From positions 1 through 64,000 of the forward strand of contig NZ_JAHTBI010000023.1 of assembly GCF_019168305.1 (NCBI RefSeq): DNA of 64,000 bases. The letters are read 5' to 3'. Made by a program: the position numbers and the translations under genes. The DNA is from Pseudomonas aegrilactucae. GTDB taxonomy: Bacteria > Pseudomonadota > Gammaproteobacteria > Pseudomonadales > Pseudomonadaceae. Shown one piece after another: positions 53,346 through 62,584 of this stretch. The first letter of the stretch is position 1. Each line of letters starts with the position of its first letter. The notes beneath the pieces are model-generated. The model saw only the letters and a list, made by a program, of their open reading frames with translations, had not been told where the DNA came from and did no database searches.

Positions 53346-55289
53346 CTACGCGGCGTCCAGGCTGCGCCGCACCTTGTCCAGCAGGTCGTGGATCTGGAAC
53401 GGCTTGGTGAGGATGTCCATGCGCTCGCCGAGAAAGTTCTGCCGGTCGATGGCGTTCTCGGCGTAGCCGGTCATGAACAGCACCGGCAGCGTGTCGCGCA
53501 GCCCGCGGGCGATGTTGGCCAGTTCCCGGCCATTGAGGTGCGGCAGGCCGACATCGGTCAGCAACAGGGCGATGCTCGGGTCCTCGCGCAGGTGTAGCAG
53601 GGCGTTCTCCACGTCGGCCACCGGGGTGCAGCGGTAGCCGGCATCCAGCAGCACCTCGCAGACAAAACTGCGCACCACCGCCATGTCCTCGACCACCAGC
53701 ACGTGTTCGCCTGCCGTGGTGGCGGCAGGCGGCGGGGGCTCGCTGATGCTCAGCAGCAGGCTCTGGCTGGCCGGCAGCAGCAGCGTCACTTCGGTGCCTC
53801 GCCCGCCCGCGCTGCGGATCTGCACGTCGCCGGCCGACTGACGGGCAAACCCGTAGATCGTCGACAGGCCCAGCCCGGTGCCCTGGCCGATGGGCTTGGT
53901 GGTGAAAAACGGGTCGAACACCTTGCCGATGACCTCTGGCGCGATGCCACTGCCATCGTCACGCACCGACACCGCGACATAGGCGCCGTCGGCCAGCTTG
54001 AGGTCGTCCTGGGTATGGGCGGCGTAGGTGCTGATCCAGATATTGCCCCCCTGGGGCAGGGCATCTCGGGCATTGATCACCAGGTTGAGCACGGCGTTTT
54101 CCAGCTGGATCGGGTCCACCAGGGCCACGCTGGCGTGCTCGCTGAGGTTCAGGTGCAGGCTGATGTGTTCACCGATGGTGCGCCGTAGCAGCTCTTCGAG
54201 CGAGCGGATGTGCTGGTTGATGTCGGCCGGGCGGGTGTCCAGGGGCTGCTGGCGGGCGAAGGCGAGCAGCCGATGAGTCAGGGTGGCGGCGCCCATTGCT
54301 GCGCCCAGGGCAGCGTCGGCATAACCGTGCACCTTGTCGTAGCGGCCCTGCTCGATACGTTTCTTGATCAGTTCCAGGCTGGTGATGATACCGGTGAGCA
54401 TGTTGTTGAAGTCGTGGGCGATGCCGCCGGTGAGCTTGCCCAGCGCGTCCATCTTCTGGACCTGCAGCAATTGCGCTTCGGTACGCGCGCGCTCGGCCAC
54501 CTCCTGGGCCAGCAGGCTGGTGGCGCTGTCCAGTTCGGCACGTTGGGCGCGCTCGCGGTGGCGCTGCTCGGTCACGTCCTCGACGAAGATCAGGCTCAGT
54601 TGGCCGCTGCGATAGGGCGCCACCTGCCACTCGGTTTCGCGCAACTGGCCGTTGACACGCATGTGCAGCAGGCCCTTCCAGCGGTCGCGGGTGCCCAGGC
54701 GCCGGCGCAACTCGTCGATCACCGCCTGCTGCTCGTCGGCAAAGCATTCGCACAAGGTGTCCGGGCTCAGGTTGTCCTGAATCAGCTGGGCGAACGCCTG
54801 GTTGCATTCATGCACCTTGAGCCCGATGCCGAGCAGGGCGATGGGAGCGGCGGTATTGACGAAGATCTCGCGAAAGCGCGCTTCGCTCTCGCGCAGCGCT
54901 TGCTCGGTATCGCGTACCCGCAGCAGCGTGCGCAGGGTGGCCAGCAGCACTTCGGGGTCGACCGGGTGGATCAGGTAGGCGTCGGCGCCGGCGTCCAGGC
55001 CGGTGATGATATCGTCGGTACCGATGGCTGCAGCCGACACATGGATGACCGGCAGCAATGCGGTGGCCGGGGTGGCGCGCAGGGCGCGTACGATATCGAA
55101 GCCGCTCATGTCCGGCAGGTGCACATCCAGGATCAGTGCGTCGTACACCTGGCTGGCGATCAGCGCCAGCCCGTCGCTGCCGGTGCCGGCTTCGTCTATC
55201 ACGTAGCCATGGCGCTCAAGCCGCCTGCGCAGTGCATAGCGGGTGGCGACGTTGTCGTCGACGATCAGCAGGCGGATGTCAGGTTTCAT
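53346..55289 (-). CDS. Hybrid sensor histidine kinase (REC-PAS-HisKA-HATPase-REC)
   Basis: 647 residues: N-terminal receiver with Asp55 ([10 protein letters not shown]), a PAS domain (about 145-260), a HisKA box with the phospho-His in [13 protein letters not shown], HATPase with DPFFTTK and [12 protein letters not shown], and a C-terminal receiver ([15 protein letters not shown]). It starts 11 bp inside the preceding kinase gene. Its place at the end of the stressosome operon suggests it is an output of the RsbRST module. It converges on the UvrA2 gene with 6 bp between stops. Confidence 0.92.
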   Translation of the reverse strand: MKPDIRLLIVDDNVATRYALRRRLERHGYVIDEAGTGSDGLALIASQVYDALILDVHLPDMSGFDIVRALRATPATALLPVIHVSAAAIGTDDIITGLDAGADAYLIHPVDPEVLLATLRTLLRVRDTEQALRESEARFREIFVNTAAPIALLGIGLKVHECNQAFAQLIQDNLSPDTLCECFADEQQAVIDELRRRLGTRDRWKGLLHMRVNGQLRETEWQVAPYRSGQLSLIFVEDVTEQRHRERAQRAELDSATSLLAQEVAERARTEAQLLQVQKMDALGKLTGGIAHDFNNMLTGIITSLELIKKRIEQGRYDKVHGYADAALGAAMGAATLTHRLLAFARQQPLDTRPADINQHIRSLEELLRRTIGEHISLHLNLSEHASVALVDPIQLENAVLNLVINARDALPQGGNIWISTYAAHTQDDLKLADGAYVAVSVRDDGSGIAPEVIGKVFDPFFTTKPIGQGTGLGLSTIYGFARQSAGDVQIRSAGGRGTEVTLLLPASQSLLLSISEPPPPAATTAGEHVLVVEDMAVVRSFVCEVLLDAGYRCTPVADVENALLHLREDPSIALLLTDVGLPHLNGRELANIARGLRDTLPVLFMTGYAENAIDRQNFLGERMDILTKPFQIHDLLDKVRRSLDAA

Positions 55290-56154
55290 CGACAGCCTCC
55301 GGGCTCAGCGCCAGTGGGATAACCACATAGAAGGTCGAGCCCGCCCCCGGCTCGCTCTGCACCCCCACCCGGCCGCCCAGCAGTGCCGCGAAGCGCTTGC
55401 ACAGCGACAGCCCCAGGCCGGTGCCGCGCAGGCGCTTTTGCAGCGGCGAGTCGATCTGCGCGAAGTCTTCGAACAGGGTGTCGTGCAACTTGCCGGGGAT
55501 GCCGATGCCGGTATCGCGCACGGCAAAGCGGATCTCGCCGTCGCTCTCCAGGTGCGCCGACACACGCACCTCGCCGCGCTGGGTAAACTTCAGCGCGTTG
55601 GAAATGAAGTTGCGCAGTATCTGCGCCAGCTTCTTGTCGTCGCTGTACAGGCGCGGCAGGCCTTCAGGCTCTTCGAAGATAAGGTCCACGGCAGTGGCGT
55701 CGACGATGGGCCGGAACATGCCGCGCAAGGCAGCGAACAGGTCGAGCATGTCGAACCAGGCGGGCGAGATGGTGATGCGTCCGGCCTCGATCTTGGCCAG
55801 GTCGAGCAGGTCATCGACCATGTCGCTGAGTTCGCGCGCCGAGTTGCTGACAAAGGCCACCTGGCGATGCTGCTCGGGGCTCAAGGGCCCGTCCAGCTCG
55901 TCGCTGAGCAGGCTGGTGATGCTCAGGATCGAGCCCAGTGGGGTGCGGAACTCATGGCTCATGTACGACAGGAAACGGCTTTTCAGGTCCGAGGCCTGGC
56001 GCAGTTGCTCGGCCTGGATGTCCAGCTCGGCATACAGGGCCAGTACGCCCTGGTTGGTTTCTTCAAGTTCTGCGCGCAAGGCGTCGGTTTCATCGCGCAG
56101 TTGCGCGATCAGGGCCTGGGCGTCACTGCTGGCAAGGCTATCGGGTTCAGCCAT
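55279..56154 (-). CDS. Cytoplasmic sensor histidine kinase
   Basis: 291 residues without membrane helices. An N-terminal coiled coil (about 12-58) leads into HisKA with His67 (YMSHEFRTPLGS) and a HATPase domain ([43 protein letters not shown]). The ATG at 56154 overlaps the phosphatase gene by 8 bp. It may phosphorylate the receivers of the hybrid kinase next to it. Confidence 0.92.
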   Translation of the reverse strand: MAEPDSLASSDAQALIAQLRDETDALRAELEETNQGVLALYAELDIQAEQLRQASDLKSRFLSYMSHEFRTPLGSILSITSLLSDELDGPLSPEQHRQVAFVSNSARELSDMVDDLLDLAKIEAGRITISPAWFDMLDLFAALRGMFRPIVDATAVDLIFEEPEGLPRLYSDDKKLAQILRNFISNALKFTQRGEVRVSAHLESDGEIRFAVRDTGIGIPGKLHDTLFEDFAQIDSPLQKRLRGTGLGLSLCKRFAALLGGRVGVQSEPGAGSTFYVVIPLALSPEAVDET

Positions 56155-57157
56155 GGGCGGCCTCCAGGGCAACCACGAGTACGCTGACATCGTCGCGCCC
56201 CCGGCAAAAATCACGGTGCAGTACCGCGGCGATCAGCGCCGGGTGTCGTTGGGCGAGGCCCGGGTAGTCCTGCAGGTTCCAGCGCGATTGCAGGCCATCG
56301 CTGTACATCACCAGCAGGCTGGCGTGAACATCAGCATAGTCAAACGCACGAGGGCGTCGGAACTGACCGCCGACGATGCCAGGATGCGAGGCCAGGCCGC
56401 GCGACATGCCATCTGCCACCAGGGTTGCGCCAATGTTGCCAATGCCGGTGAAACGCAGCGCGCCGCTGTCGTACTGGGCCATTGCCACGGCGCCACCGCG
56501 GGTGCCGCACATGGCCGCGTGCAGGTCTTCGAGCAGGGGCGCGGCATCGGCGAACGGTGTTCGTGCAAAGGCCTGTTCACCCGCGAGTGCGGCCTGCTGC
56601 GCCAGTTCGCCATGCCCCAGCCCATCGATCATCAGCGCGCTGATGCGCGCGCCGTCATAGGCCAGGTGCCAGGCGTCGCCACAGGCCGGGTCCTGGTACA
56701 GCGCATGCTGGCTGACGCCGTAGTGCAGGTCGGTGGTGCTGCTGCCACGCGGGTACACGCGCGCCAGCACGGCAGCGCCCCGCGTGTCGGCATACACGTC
56801 GAACACGTCGGCCTGGCGCAGCACCGCGCCCAGGCCGATGCCCTGGGTGCCGCCGGTGGAAAAGCCGTCGGCCAGGCACTGGTGCAGGTCGAAGCCCTGG
56901 CCGCGGTCTACCGCCAGCAGCTCCACGCCGGGCGCGCTTTCGCGGGGCAGGGCGCGCAGGTGCAGCTCCCCCCGCCCGGCGTGCTTGAGCAGGTTGCTGG
57001 CCAGTTCCGTGGCCACCAGTGCTACGCGGCCAGCATCGCTGGCGTCGAAGTGCAGGCGCTCGGCGAGCCTGCGTGCGCGGCGGCGCGCGTCGCCGATCTG
57101 GGTCGAGTCTTCAATGCTCACCACTTCAGTGATGGCACTGGGCAGGTTCACGCCCAT
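56147..57157 (-). CDS. ATPase-domain plus SpoIIE/RsbX-like PP2C phosphatase
   Basis: 336 residues: N-terminal RsbT/RsbW-type HATPase (about 15-135, VALVATELASNLLKHAGRGEL, GTQGIGLGAVLRQADVFDVY) fused to a C-terminal PP2C/SpoIIE domain (about 150-335, ALMIDGLGHGELAQQAALAG, DVSVLVVALE). RsbX in Bacillus dephosphorylates RsbR and RsbS to reset the stressosome; the fused kinase-like domain is a Gram-negative variant. It overlaps rsbT by 10 bp and the kinase gene by 8 bp. Confidence 0.88.
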   Translation of the reverse strand: MGVNLPSAITEVVSIEDSTQIGDARRRARRLAERLHFDASDAGRVALVATELASNLLKHAGRGELHLRALPRESAPGVELLAVDRGQGFDLHQCLADGFSTGGTQGIGLGAVLRQADVFDVYADTRGAAVLARVYPRGSSTTDLHYGVSQHALYQDPACGDAWHLAYDGARISALMIDGLGHGELAQQAALAGEQAFARTPFADAAPLLEDLHAAMCGTRGGAVAMAQYDSGALRFTGIGNIGATLVADGMSRGLASHPGIVGGQFRRPRAFDYADVHASLLVMYSDGLQSRWNLQDYPGLAQRHPALIAAVLHRDFCRGRDDVSVLVVALEAAHG

Positions 57158-57552
57158 CGCAGGATCGTCACACGGGTGCCCACGCCCGGCGCGGTGTCCA
57201 GTTCGAACTCGTCCACCAGACGCTTGGCCCCGGTCAGGCCCAGCCCCAGGCCACTGCCGCTGGTCCAGCCATCGGTCATCGCCAGCTTGATGTCGGGGAT
57301 GCCAGGGCCTTCGTCGCGGAAGGTCAGGCGAAGGCCCTTGCGGTGGTCCTTTTCGACGATCTGCCAGTCCATGTGGCCACCGCCGCCATACACCACGGCA
57401 TTACGCGCCAGTTCGCTGGCGGCCGTGACCAGCTTGGTCAGGTTGATCAGGCTCATGCCGCAGCCCTGGGCCAGGCGGCGTGCCAGCTGGCGTGCCAGTA
57501 CCACGTCCTGTTCCAGCTGGATGGCTTGGGTGCCGCTGTCGTCGGCGTTCAT
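57148..57552 (-). CDS. rsbT: Anti-sigma regulatory factor/switch kinase RsbT
   Basis: 134-residue HATPase_c_2 protein with RsbT features: LINLTKLVTAASELARNAVVYGGGG (N box), FRDEGPGIPDIKLAMTDGWTSGSGLGLGLTG (G boxes). In the known stressosome RsbT phosphorylates RsbR and RsbS under stress and is then released. Start ATG overlaps the rsbS stop by ATGA. Confidence 0.92.
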   Translation of the reverse strand: MNADDSGTQAIQLEQDVVLARQLARRLAQGCGMSLINLTKLVTAASELARNAVVYGGGGHMDWQIVEKDHRKGLRLTFRDEGPGIPDIKLAMTDGWTSGSGLGLGLTGAKRLVDEFELDTAPGVGTRVTILRWA

Positions 57553-57911
57553 GACTGTTCAACCTGGGCTTTGAGCCGTTGCATGCCGCGCTCGGCGTTG
57601 AGCGCGGTATTGACACCCGGCAGGGTCAGGCCCAGCTCCACCAGCGTGATGGCCACGGCGGGCTGCATGCCCACCAGCATGGTCTGGGCGTCCATGATTT
57701 TCGACAGCCCCGAGATGGTGCCGATCATGCGGCCGATGAACGAGTCGACCATGTCCAGCGCCGAGATGTCGATCAGCACGCCCTTGGCCGAGGTCTTGCT
57801 GATGCGCTCGGACAGGTCGTCCTGCAGGGTCAAGGCCAGTTGGTCATGCATGTCGACCTGGATGGTCACCAGCAGGAAGTCGCCGATTTGCAGAATCGGG
57901 ATACGGTCCAT
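57549..57911 (-). CDS. rsbS: STAS-domain stressosome scaffold RsbS
   Basis: 120-residue single STAS domain. DISALDMVDSFIGR places the phosphorylatable serine at the position of Bacillus Ser59. It co-assembles with RsbR and holds RsbT in the resting state. It starts 4 bp after the rsbR stop. Confidence 0.92.
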   Translation of the reverse strand: MDRIPILQIGDFLLVTIQVDMHDQLALTLQDDLSERISKTSAKGVLIDISALDMVDSFIGRMIGTISGLSKIMDAQTMLVGMQPAVAITLVELGLTLPGVNTALNAERGMQRLKAQVEQS

Positions 57912-57915
57912 GGGC

Positions 57916-58767
57916 TCACACCGCCTTGCCGACAGTCAGGCCGATGCGCTGCAAGGCCAGCTTCAGCGCGTCGGCCAGGTTGGCCTTGGTCACCACGCCC
58001 TGCAGGTCCAGGCCCAGGTGCACGATGGTCTGGGCAATCTGCGGGCGTACCCCGCTGATGATGCAGTCGGCACCCATCAGGCGGATCGCGGTCACGGTCT
58101 TGAGCAGGTGCTGGGCCACCAGGGTGTCGACGGTCGGTACGCCGGTGATGTCGATGATGGCGATTTCCGAACCGGTGTCGACGATGCGCTGCAGCAGCGA
58201 CTCCATCACCACCTGGGTGCGTTGCGAGTCCAGGGTGCCGATCATCGGCAGCGCGAGCACGCCGTCCCATAGCTTGACCACCGGGGTCGAGAGTTCCAGC
58301 AGTTCTTCCTGCTGGCGCTTGATCACCGACTCGCGGGACTTCTGGAAGGTGCGGATGGTGTGCAGGCCCAGGGCATCGAGCAGTTCGGATACTTCCAGCA
58401 GTTGCCCGGCCAACTGTGCCGGTTGCTCGCTGTACTCGCGTTGCAGCAGGGCGAACAGCGGGCCCTTGAGGGCAAAGATGAAGGTGGCGGTCTGCTGCGA
58501 GTCCTGGCCGACCAGCGCACGGCTGTGGGAGAGCTTTTCGAGGAACAGGCGGGCTGCGTCCCAGGCCTGGGCGTTGAGTTGCTTGGTGTCGCCTTGCTGC
58601 AGGCCATTGTGCAGCAGGTGCAGGAACTCCTCGGTCTGCTGCTTGAGATCGTCGGCCTTCAGGTTGCGCGACGCGCCCGAGGCTTCAAGGCCCGCCAGCC
58701 ATTCGGCCACCAGCGAGGCCTGATGGGTTCTGATCGCGTTGAGTGTCGCTGGTTGAAGTGCAGCCAT
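57916..58767 (-). CDS. RsbR-type stressosome sensor protein
   Basis: 283 residues: an N-terminal non-haem-globin-like helical sensor of the RsbRD type (1-~150) and a C-terminal STAS domain (~165-280). The two conserved RsbT target threonines appear in VLALPMIGTLDS and IIDITGVPTVDT. It is the first gene of the operon and its input signal is unknown. Unlike RsbRA, no clear ligand pocket can be read. Confidence 0.9.
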   Translation of the reverse strand: MAALQPATLNAIRTHQASLVAEWLAGLEASGASRNLKADDLKQQTEEFLHLLHNGLQQGDTKQLNAQAWDAARLFLEKLSHSRALVGQDSQQTATFIFALKGPLFALLQREYSEQPAQLAGQLLEVSELLDALGLHTIRTFQKSRESVIKRQQEELLELSTPVVKLWDGVLALPMIGTLDSQRTQVVMESLLQRIVDTGSEIAIIDITGVPTVDTLVAQHLLKTVTAIRLMGADCIISGVRPQIAQTIVHLGLDLQGVVTKANLADALKLALQRIGLTVGKAV

Positions 58768-58894
58768 GTACGTGTGCTCCTGAAAGCCTGGGGTCGTAGG
58801 GCGAAATCTCGTGCAGCTAACTCTAGTTGCAAAACGGTGAAGCGCTTGCCGGGTTCAGCCGCGCGAGGGGCCTGGAAGGCATGCAGGTAGTCCT

Positions 58895-60358
58895 TCAATT
58901 GGACGCTTTTGTGCTGACCGGGGCCGGTGTGAGCAAGGGCAGTTTCCACTGCCCGCTGGCCACCTGCGGGCCGGGCATGTACAGGCGCAGCACGCCGTAG
59001 AACGGACCGTCGGGGGCCGGCAGCCAGTTGCTTTCGTGTGCCTTGCCGGGGGATCGATGCTGCACGTGGAGGGTCAGGCCGCCATCGGCGTCGCGCGTGA
59101 GGCTGTCGAGCATGCGCGAGTTGATCAGGTAGCGGTCCAGGGGGTTGTCCACCAGCAGACGCGTCTTGCCGTCGTACAGCGTCAGCGACCAGAAGGCCCT
59201 GGCCGGGGGCAGTTGGCCCTTGGCGAAATGCAGGGTGTAGTCGTGCTGGCCGGCGTCCAGCGGCTGGCCACGCTCGTCGGTGTAGTAGCCCATGTAGCTG
59301 GCCTCTTCGGCGGAGTTGCCGAAGATCCCCAGCCTGGCCCCGGCGTAGCGGTACAGGTAGTTGTTGTTCAGGTGTTCACGGCTGCCGAAGAGGTCGCCGC
59401 TGCTGACCCTGTGGGTGTCGATATGGGTCGCCTTGAACTGTGCGAACTCCACCTTGGCGTCGTCGATGCCCGCTTGCAGGGCCTGGGTCTGCTGCGCATC
59501 GAGGGTGCTCTCCTCGAACGGCTTGGTGGCGCTGATGCCGATCTTCTCGAAGCGCTCCAGCAGTTCGCGCTCACTGTCCACTGGCGGGGCGAAGGCGAGC
59601 ATGAAGTTGAGGTAGCGAAACAGCGCCGGGGTGTCGCTGATATCCGCTTGCGGCCTGATCCAGGCCACCGCCGGCAGCACCGGGGGCGGCGACTGGTCGA
59701 GGTAGCCGCTCAGCGGCTGCACGCGGTAGCCCTGCTGGATCTGCCTGACCCGGGCGAGGTCCGCCTGGCCGAACAGCTGGGTGCGGTACAGGGCATACAC
59801 GATCTGGCTTTCGCTGTGGATCACGCGCTCGATGCCATGCGGTGTGGGGCCTTGCCAGCCGGGCCCGGCGATCAGGAAGCGGCCGCCCTGGTTACCGTTG
59901 GTGCGGGTGCCCAGGTAGTCGAAGTTCTGCGTGTACAGGTCGATCAGTTGCACCGAGTAGTAGCGGTCTTTCTCGACGGGCGGCAGGCTCAGCACCAGCG
60001 GTTCGCTGCGCAGGTCCATCCACACGAACGAGTAGGGCGTGTCGGCGTTGGGGGTGATGAAAGCGCTGTCCCTGGGCGTGAACACCTGGGCACTGTTGCC
60101 GATCTGGTTGAATGGCGCCTTGTAGTCCGGGCTGCCGGCGTCCACGGCCTGGGTGAACAGGGTCTTGTACATCGCCACCACCGGGAAGCCGTACAGGTAG
60201 GCGTCCTTGGCAATGGCGCGTGCCTCTTCGTAGCTGGCGTTGAATTCGGCCTGGGCGCTGGCGCACAGTGAGAAAAACAGCATGCAGGTCGGCACATGGC
60301 AAATGGCAAAGATCCTTTGCATGACGTCGGCGCCTGATCGCTGGAACAGTTTATTCAT
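58895..60358 (-). CDS. DUF1254/DUF1214 exported protein
   Basis: About 487 residues. DUF1254 at the N-terminal half (ARAIAKDAYLYGFPVVAMYKTLFTQAVD, RDSAFITPNADTPYSFVWMDLR) and DUF1214 at the C-terminal half (RAFWSLTLYDGKTRLLVDNPLDRYLINSRML). A signal peptide (CMLFFSLCASAQA) follows a start at 60358 or an internal ATG at 60322; no Shine-Dalgarno decides. The function of this periplasmic family is not settled. Confidence 0.85.
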   Translation of the reverse strand: MNKLFQRSGADVMQRIFAICHVPTCMLFFSLCASAQAEFNASYEEARAIAKDAYLYGFPVVAMYKTLFTQAVDAGSPDYKAPFNQIGNSAQVFTPRDSAFITPNADTPYSFVWMDLRSEPLVLSLPPVEKDRYYSVQLIDLYTQNFDYLGTRTNGNQGGRFLIAGPGWQGPTPHGIERVIHSESQIVYALYRTQLFGQADLARVRQIQQGYRVQPLSGYLDQSPPPVLPAVAWIRPQADISDTPALFRYLNFMLAFAPPVDSERELLERFEKIGISATKPFEESTLDAQQTQALQAGIDDAKVEFAQFKATHIDTHRVSSGDLFGSREHLNNNYLYRYAGARLGIFGNSAEEASYMGYYTDERGQPLDAGQHDYTLHFAKGQLPPARAFWSLTLYDGKTRLLVDNPLDRYLINSRMLDSLTRDADGGLTLHVQHRSPGKAHESNWLPAPDGPFYGVLRLYMPGPQVASGQWKLPLLTPAPVSTKASN

Positions 60359-60537
60359 GTGAGGACGAGGGTGCCTTCAGCGCGGGTCGATCCCACAGGG
60401 TTCGATACGCCGCGACAAACGCTCCACTGAAAATAGCTGCACCTGGCTGGCCTGCAAGTCGCCAGCACTAAAACCGTTCGTTTGTTAACATCGCCTCTTT
60501 TTGTCGGCCCAGGCCGAAAACGCTCAAGGAGAAGGCC

Positions 60538-60858
60538 ATGATCATCACCACTACCGGCACCGTCGAGGGCCGCGAAGTCGCCGCCTACCTGGATGTGGTC
60601 AGCGCCGAGTCGGTGCAGGGCATTAACGTGGTTCGCGACATTTTTGCCAGCTTTCGCGACTTCTTCGGCGGCCGTTCGCAAACCCTCGAAAGCGCCCTGA
60701 AAGAGGCGCGCATCCAGGCCACCGACGAGATCCGCCAGCGCGCGCGCAGCCTGCAGGCCGACGCGGTCATCGGCCTGGACTATGAAATCAGCATGCCCTC
60801 GGCGCGGGGCGGCATGGTTGTGGTGTTCGTCACCGGCACCGCGGTCAAGCTCCGGTAG
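60538..60858 (+). CDS. YbjQ/UPF0145 family protein
   Basis: 106-residue YbjQ-type protein (GREVAAYLDVVSAESVQGINVVRDIFASFRDFFGGRSQTLE, ADAVIGLDYEI). It forms a pentameric beta-rich fold in known structures and has been called a heavy-metal-binding domain, but its role is not known. ATG at 60538 follows AAGGAGAAGG. Confidence 0.92.
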   Translation: MIITTTGTVEGREVAAYLDVVSAESVQGINVVRDIFASFRDFFGGRSQTLESALKEARIQATDEIRQRARSLQADAVIGLDYEISMPSARGGMVVVFVTGTAVKLR

Positions 60859-60997
60859 CTTCTGGCCATTGGTCGGGTGCGACAAAAGGTGACCGGGCAG
60901 TCTTCAAATGTCCGGCTAGTCTCTGAAGGCATCAAGGTCACTATCTTCTAGGCAATCGTCTGCTTGCCGGTAGTGATCGCTTGCAGGGGAGCCGGGT

Positions 60998-61186
60998 ATG
61001 AAAGACTCGTATGTTGAAGACGATGGTGACGAATTTCCCATCAACAGCCAGGTGCGGTGCGGCCAGGCGGCATTTGAGCTGGGGTTTGCCAACATGACCC
61101 TGGACGACGCGCCGGCGCGCGTGCACACCAAGCTGCCCCCGCGCAGCGAGCGGCGCCGGTTCTTGCCGGGGCTGCGCAAGAAGTAG
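60998..61186 (+). CDS. Small hypothetical protein
   Basis: 62 residues, acidic start (MKDSYVEDDGDEF) and basic C-terminus (PPRSERRRFLPGLRKK). I do not recognise a domain. The GGGGAGCC upstream of the ATG and the terminator 17 bp after the stop make it a credible short gene. Confidence 0.55.
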   Translation: MKDSYVEDDGDEFPINSQVRCGQAAFELGFANMTLDDAPARVHTKLPPRSERRRFLPGLRKK

Positions 61187-61203
61187 CCTGCACCCCGACA
61201 CGG

Positions 61204-61240
61204 GCCCCGGTTACAGCGTGCTGCTGTGCCGGGGCTTTTT
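61204..61240 (+). terminator. Rho-independent terminator after the 62-residue gene
   Basis: GCCCCGG (61204-61210) pairs with CCGGGGC (61229-61235) and is followed by TTTTT. Good rightward terminator. Confidence 0.8.
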
Positions 61241-61399
61241 CATGTGTGCTGTACGCCATCGCGCAAAGGGACGGGCGGTCGGCTGAAACTGCCGTTTTAT
61301 GCGGCTTTGTTGACCTTGCTCAACGGCATCACGGCTGTTGCTGGCTGTCGGGGCGGTTGTATGCCTTACTGTCGGCTGGATTGACCACGGAGTAACACG

Positions 61400-61702
61400 A
61401 TGCGCATCAGGGAAGAGACTTACTGGGATTGGGCAGACTCCCAACTGCACAGTCGTAGCCATGACGAAGAGCTCAGTGACGGTACGAGTATCGATGTGCA
61501 GGTACGCCTGTCACGTACCGGCGCCACGCAGATGTTTCTGGGGGTGTATGCCCGCCGTGGCAAGGCCGTGATCGAGGAGTACTACCCCTCGTGCCCCGGC
61601 GAGACCATGAGCCGCGCGCTGGTGCGCGGGGTTGACCGGGCGCGGGCGCTGGCCACCGGGGCCTTGCCGCTGCGCCAGCCGCTGTTGCGCCGTCAGGCCT
61701 GA
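61400..61702 (+). CDS. Small conserved-looking hypothetical protein
   Basis: 100 residues (MRIREETYWDWADSQLHSRS ... LRQPLLRRQA). No signal peptide or recognised domain; the centre (TQMFLGVYARRGKAVIEEYY) looks like a mixed beta region. It is followed by a terminator at 61761-61788. Confidence 0.6.
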   Translation: MRIREETYWDWADSQLHSRSHDEELSDGTSIDVQVRLSRTGATQMFLGVYARRGKAVIEEYYPSCPGETMSRALVRGVDRARALATGALPLRQPLLRRQA

Positions 61703-61760
61703 TGAGCAGGGTGGTGGCGGCTGGCGTGCACGATACGGTGTGCGAGATCATTGCCCCATG

Positions 61761-61788
61761 AAAAAGGCGACCCGTAGGTCGCCTTTTT
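61761..61788. terminator. Bidirectional terminator
   Basis: AAAAAGGCGACC/GGTCGCCTTTTT forms a 12-bp perfect stem with a short loop. It lies between the convergent genes ending at 61702 and 61802 and can serve both. Confidence 0.85.
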
Positions 61789-61801
61789 CAATGCGGTCGG
61801 C

Positions 61802-62131
61802 TCAGCAAAGCCGTTCGATCACCTTCACATCCTGGCGCTCACGGAGCGCGGGCCATTCCTGTTGCAGGGTTTCAAGCACCTTGCCGACAAACGCGGTGTC
61901 TGCCGCCGCCTTCTTGCCGACATAGCCCTGGCCACGGCGGAACAGCTTGAAGCGCGCACGCATTTCGCGTTTGGCATCGATCGACTCTTCGTCCGTGTGC
62001 GGCGGCATGCGGTCGATATGCACATCACCTGCCGCACTGACCCAGAGCAGGTGGTCATCGAGGCTGTCCTTGCGCGCTGCGAACAGCCGGGCCAATTCAT
62101 CGATGGTGGGTTGGTTGTTCAAGTTCATCAT
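61802..62131 (-). CDS. Hypothetical protein
   Basis: 109-residue protein (MMNLNNQPTIDELARLF ... DVKVIERLC), mostly helical, with a conserved-looking DDHLLWVSAAGDVHIDRMPP stretch and basic FKLFRRGQGYVGKKAA. No domain recognised. Read toward the bidirectional terminator. Confidence 0.6.
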   Translation of the reverse strand: MMNLNNQPTIDELARLFAARKDSLDDHLLWVSAAGDVHIDRMPPHTDEESIDAKREMRARFKLFRRGQGYVGKKAAADTAFVGKVLETLQQEWPALRERQDVKVIERLC

Positions 62132-62584
62132 AAAGCCCCCTATTACCTATTCGTCGTTGGTGAGTTCAAACCTGCGCTACTTCATGTAGCGATCTACCAA
62201 GGCTGCTACAGCAGCGTCGCAACAGGGGCTTTCTTCACTCTGCCTTTTGGACAGTCCCTCTCCACGGACAGCCCGAAACCGCTCGAACTGCCTGGAACAC
62301 CCTTTGCCAGCGCTCCCGATCAGGGAGACGGCCTCATCATGCAAGGGGCGACGAATGCCGTCAATAGGTTTTGTAGTGATTTTTTTGGTTCACTACAAAT
62401 GACTGCTCAGTCTTTTTTGAGCGTGCCGGTCGTCGCTGTCGAGCCCGTAGGAATGTCCTACAAAGTGCTCTGGGGCGGGCATTCCGGGGCGTACATTGTG
62501 ACATTGGCTTGACCCGGATCAGCGTAGCGCTGCGCCGCAGTGGCGATCATGTATCACCGTTCTGTTGCCAAAGAAGTTCCTGCC
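62132..62584. other. 453-bp intergenic region
   Basis: No convincing gene. It should hold the divergent promoters of the hypothetical gene to the left and the permease to the right. An open frame from the ATG at 62339 to 62512 (57 codons) has no recognised similarity, and the base composition is slightly more AT-rich than in neighbours. Confidence 0.5.

Noticed and set aside
62339..62512. 57-codon rightward open frame in the gap before the DASS permease
   Set aside because: No recognised similarity, no clear ribosome-binding site; kept only as part of the intergenic note.
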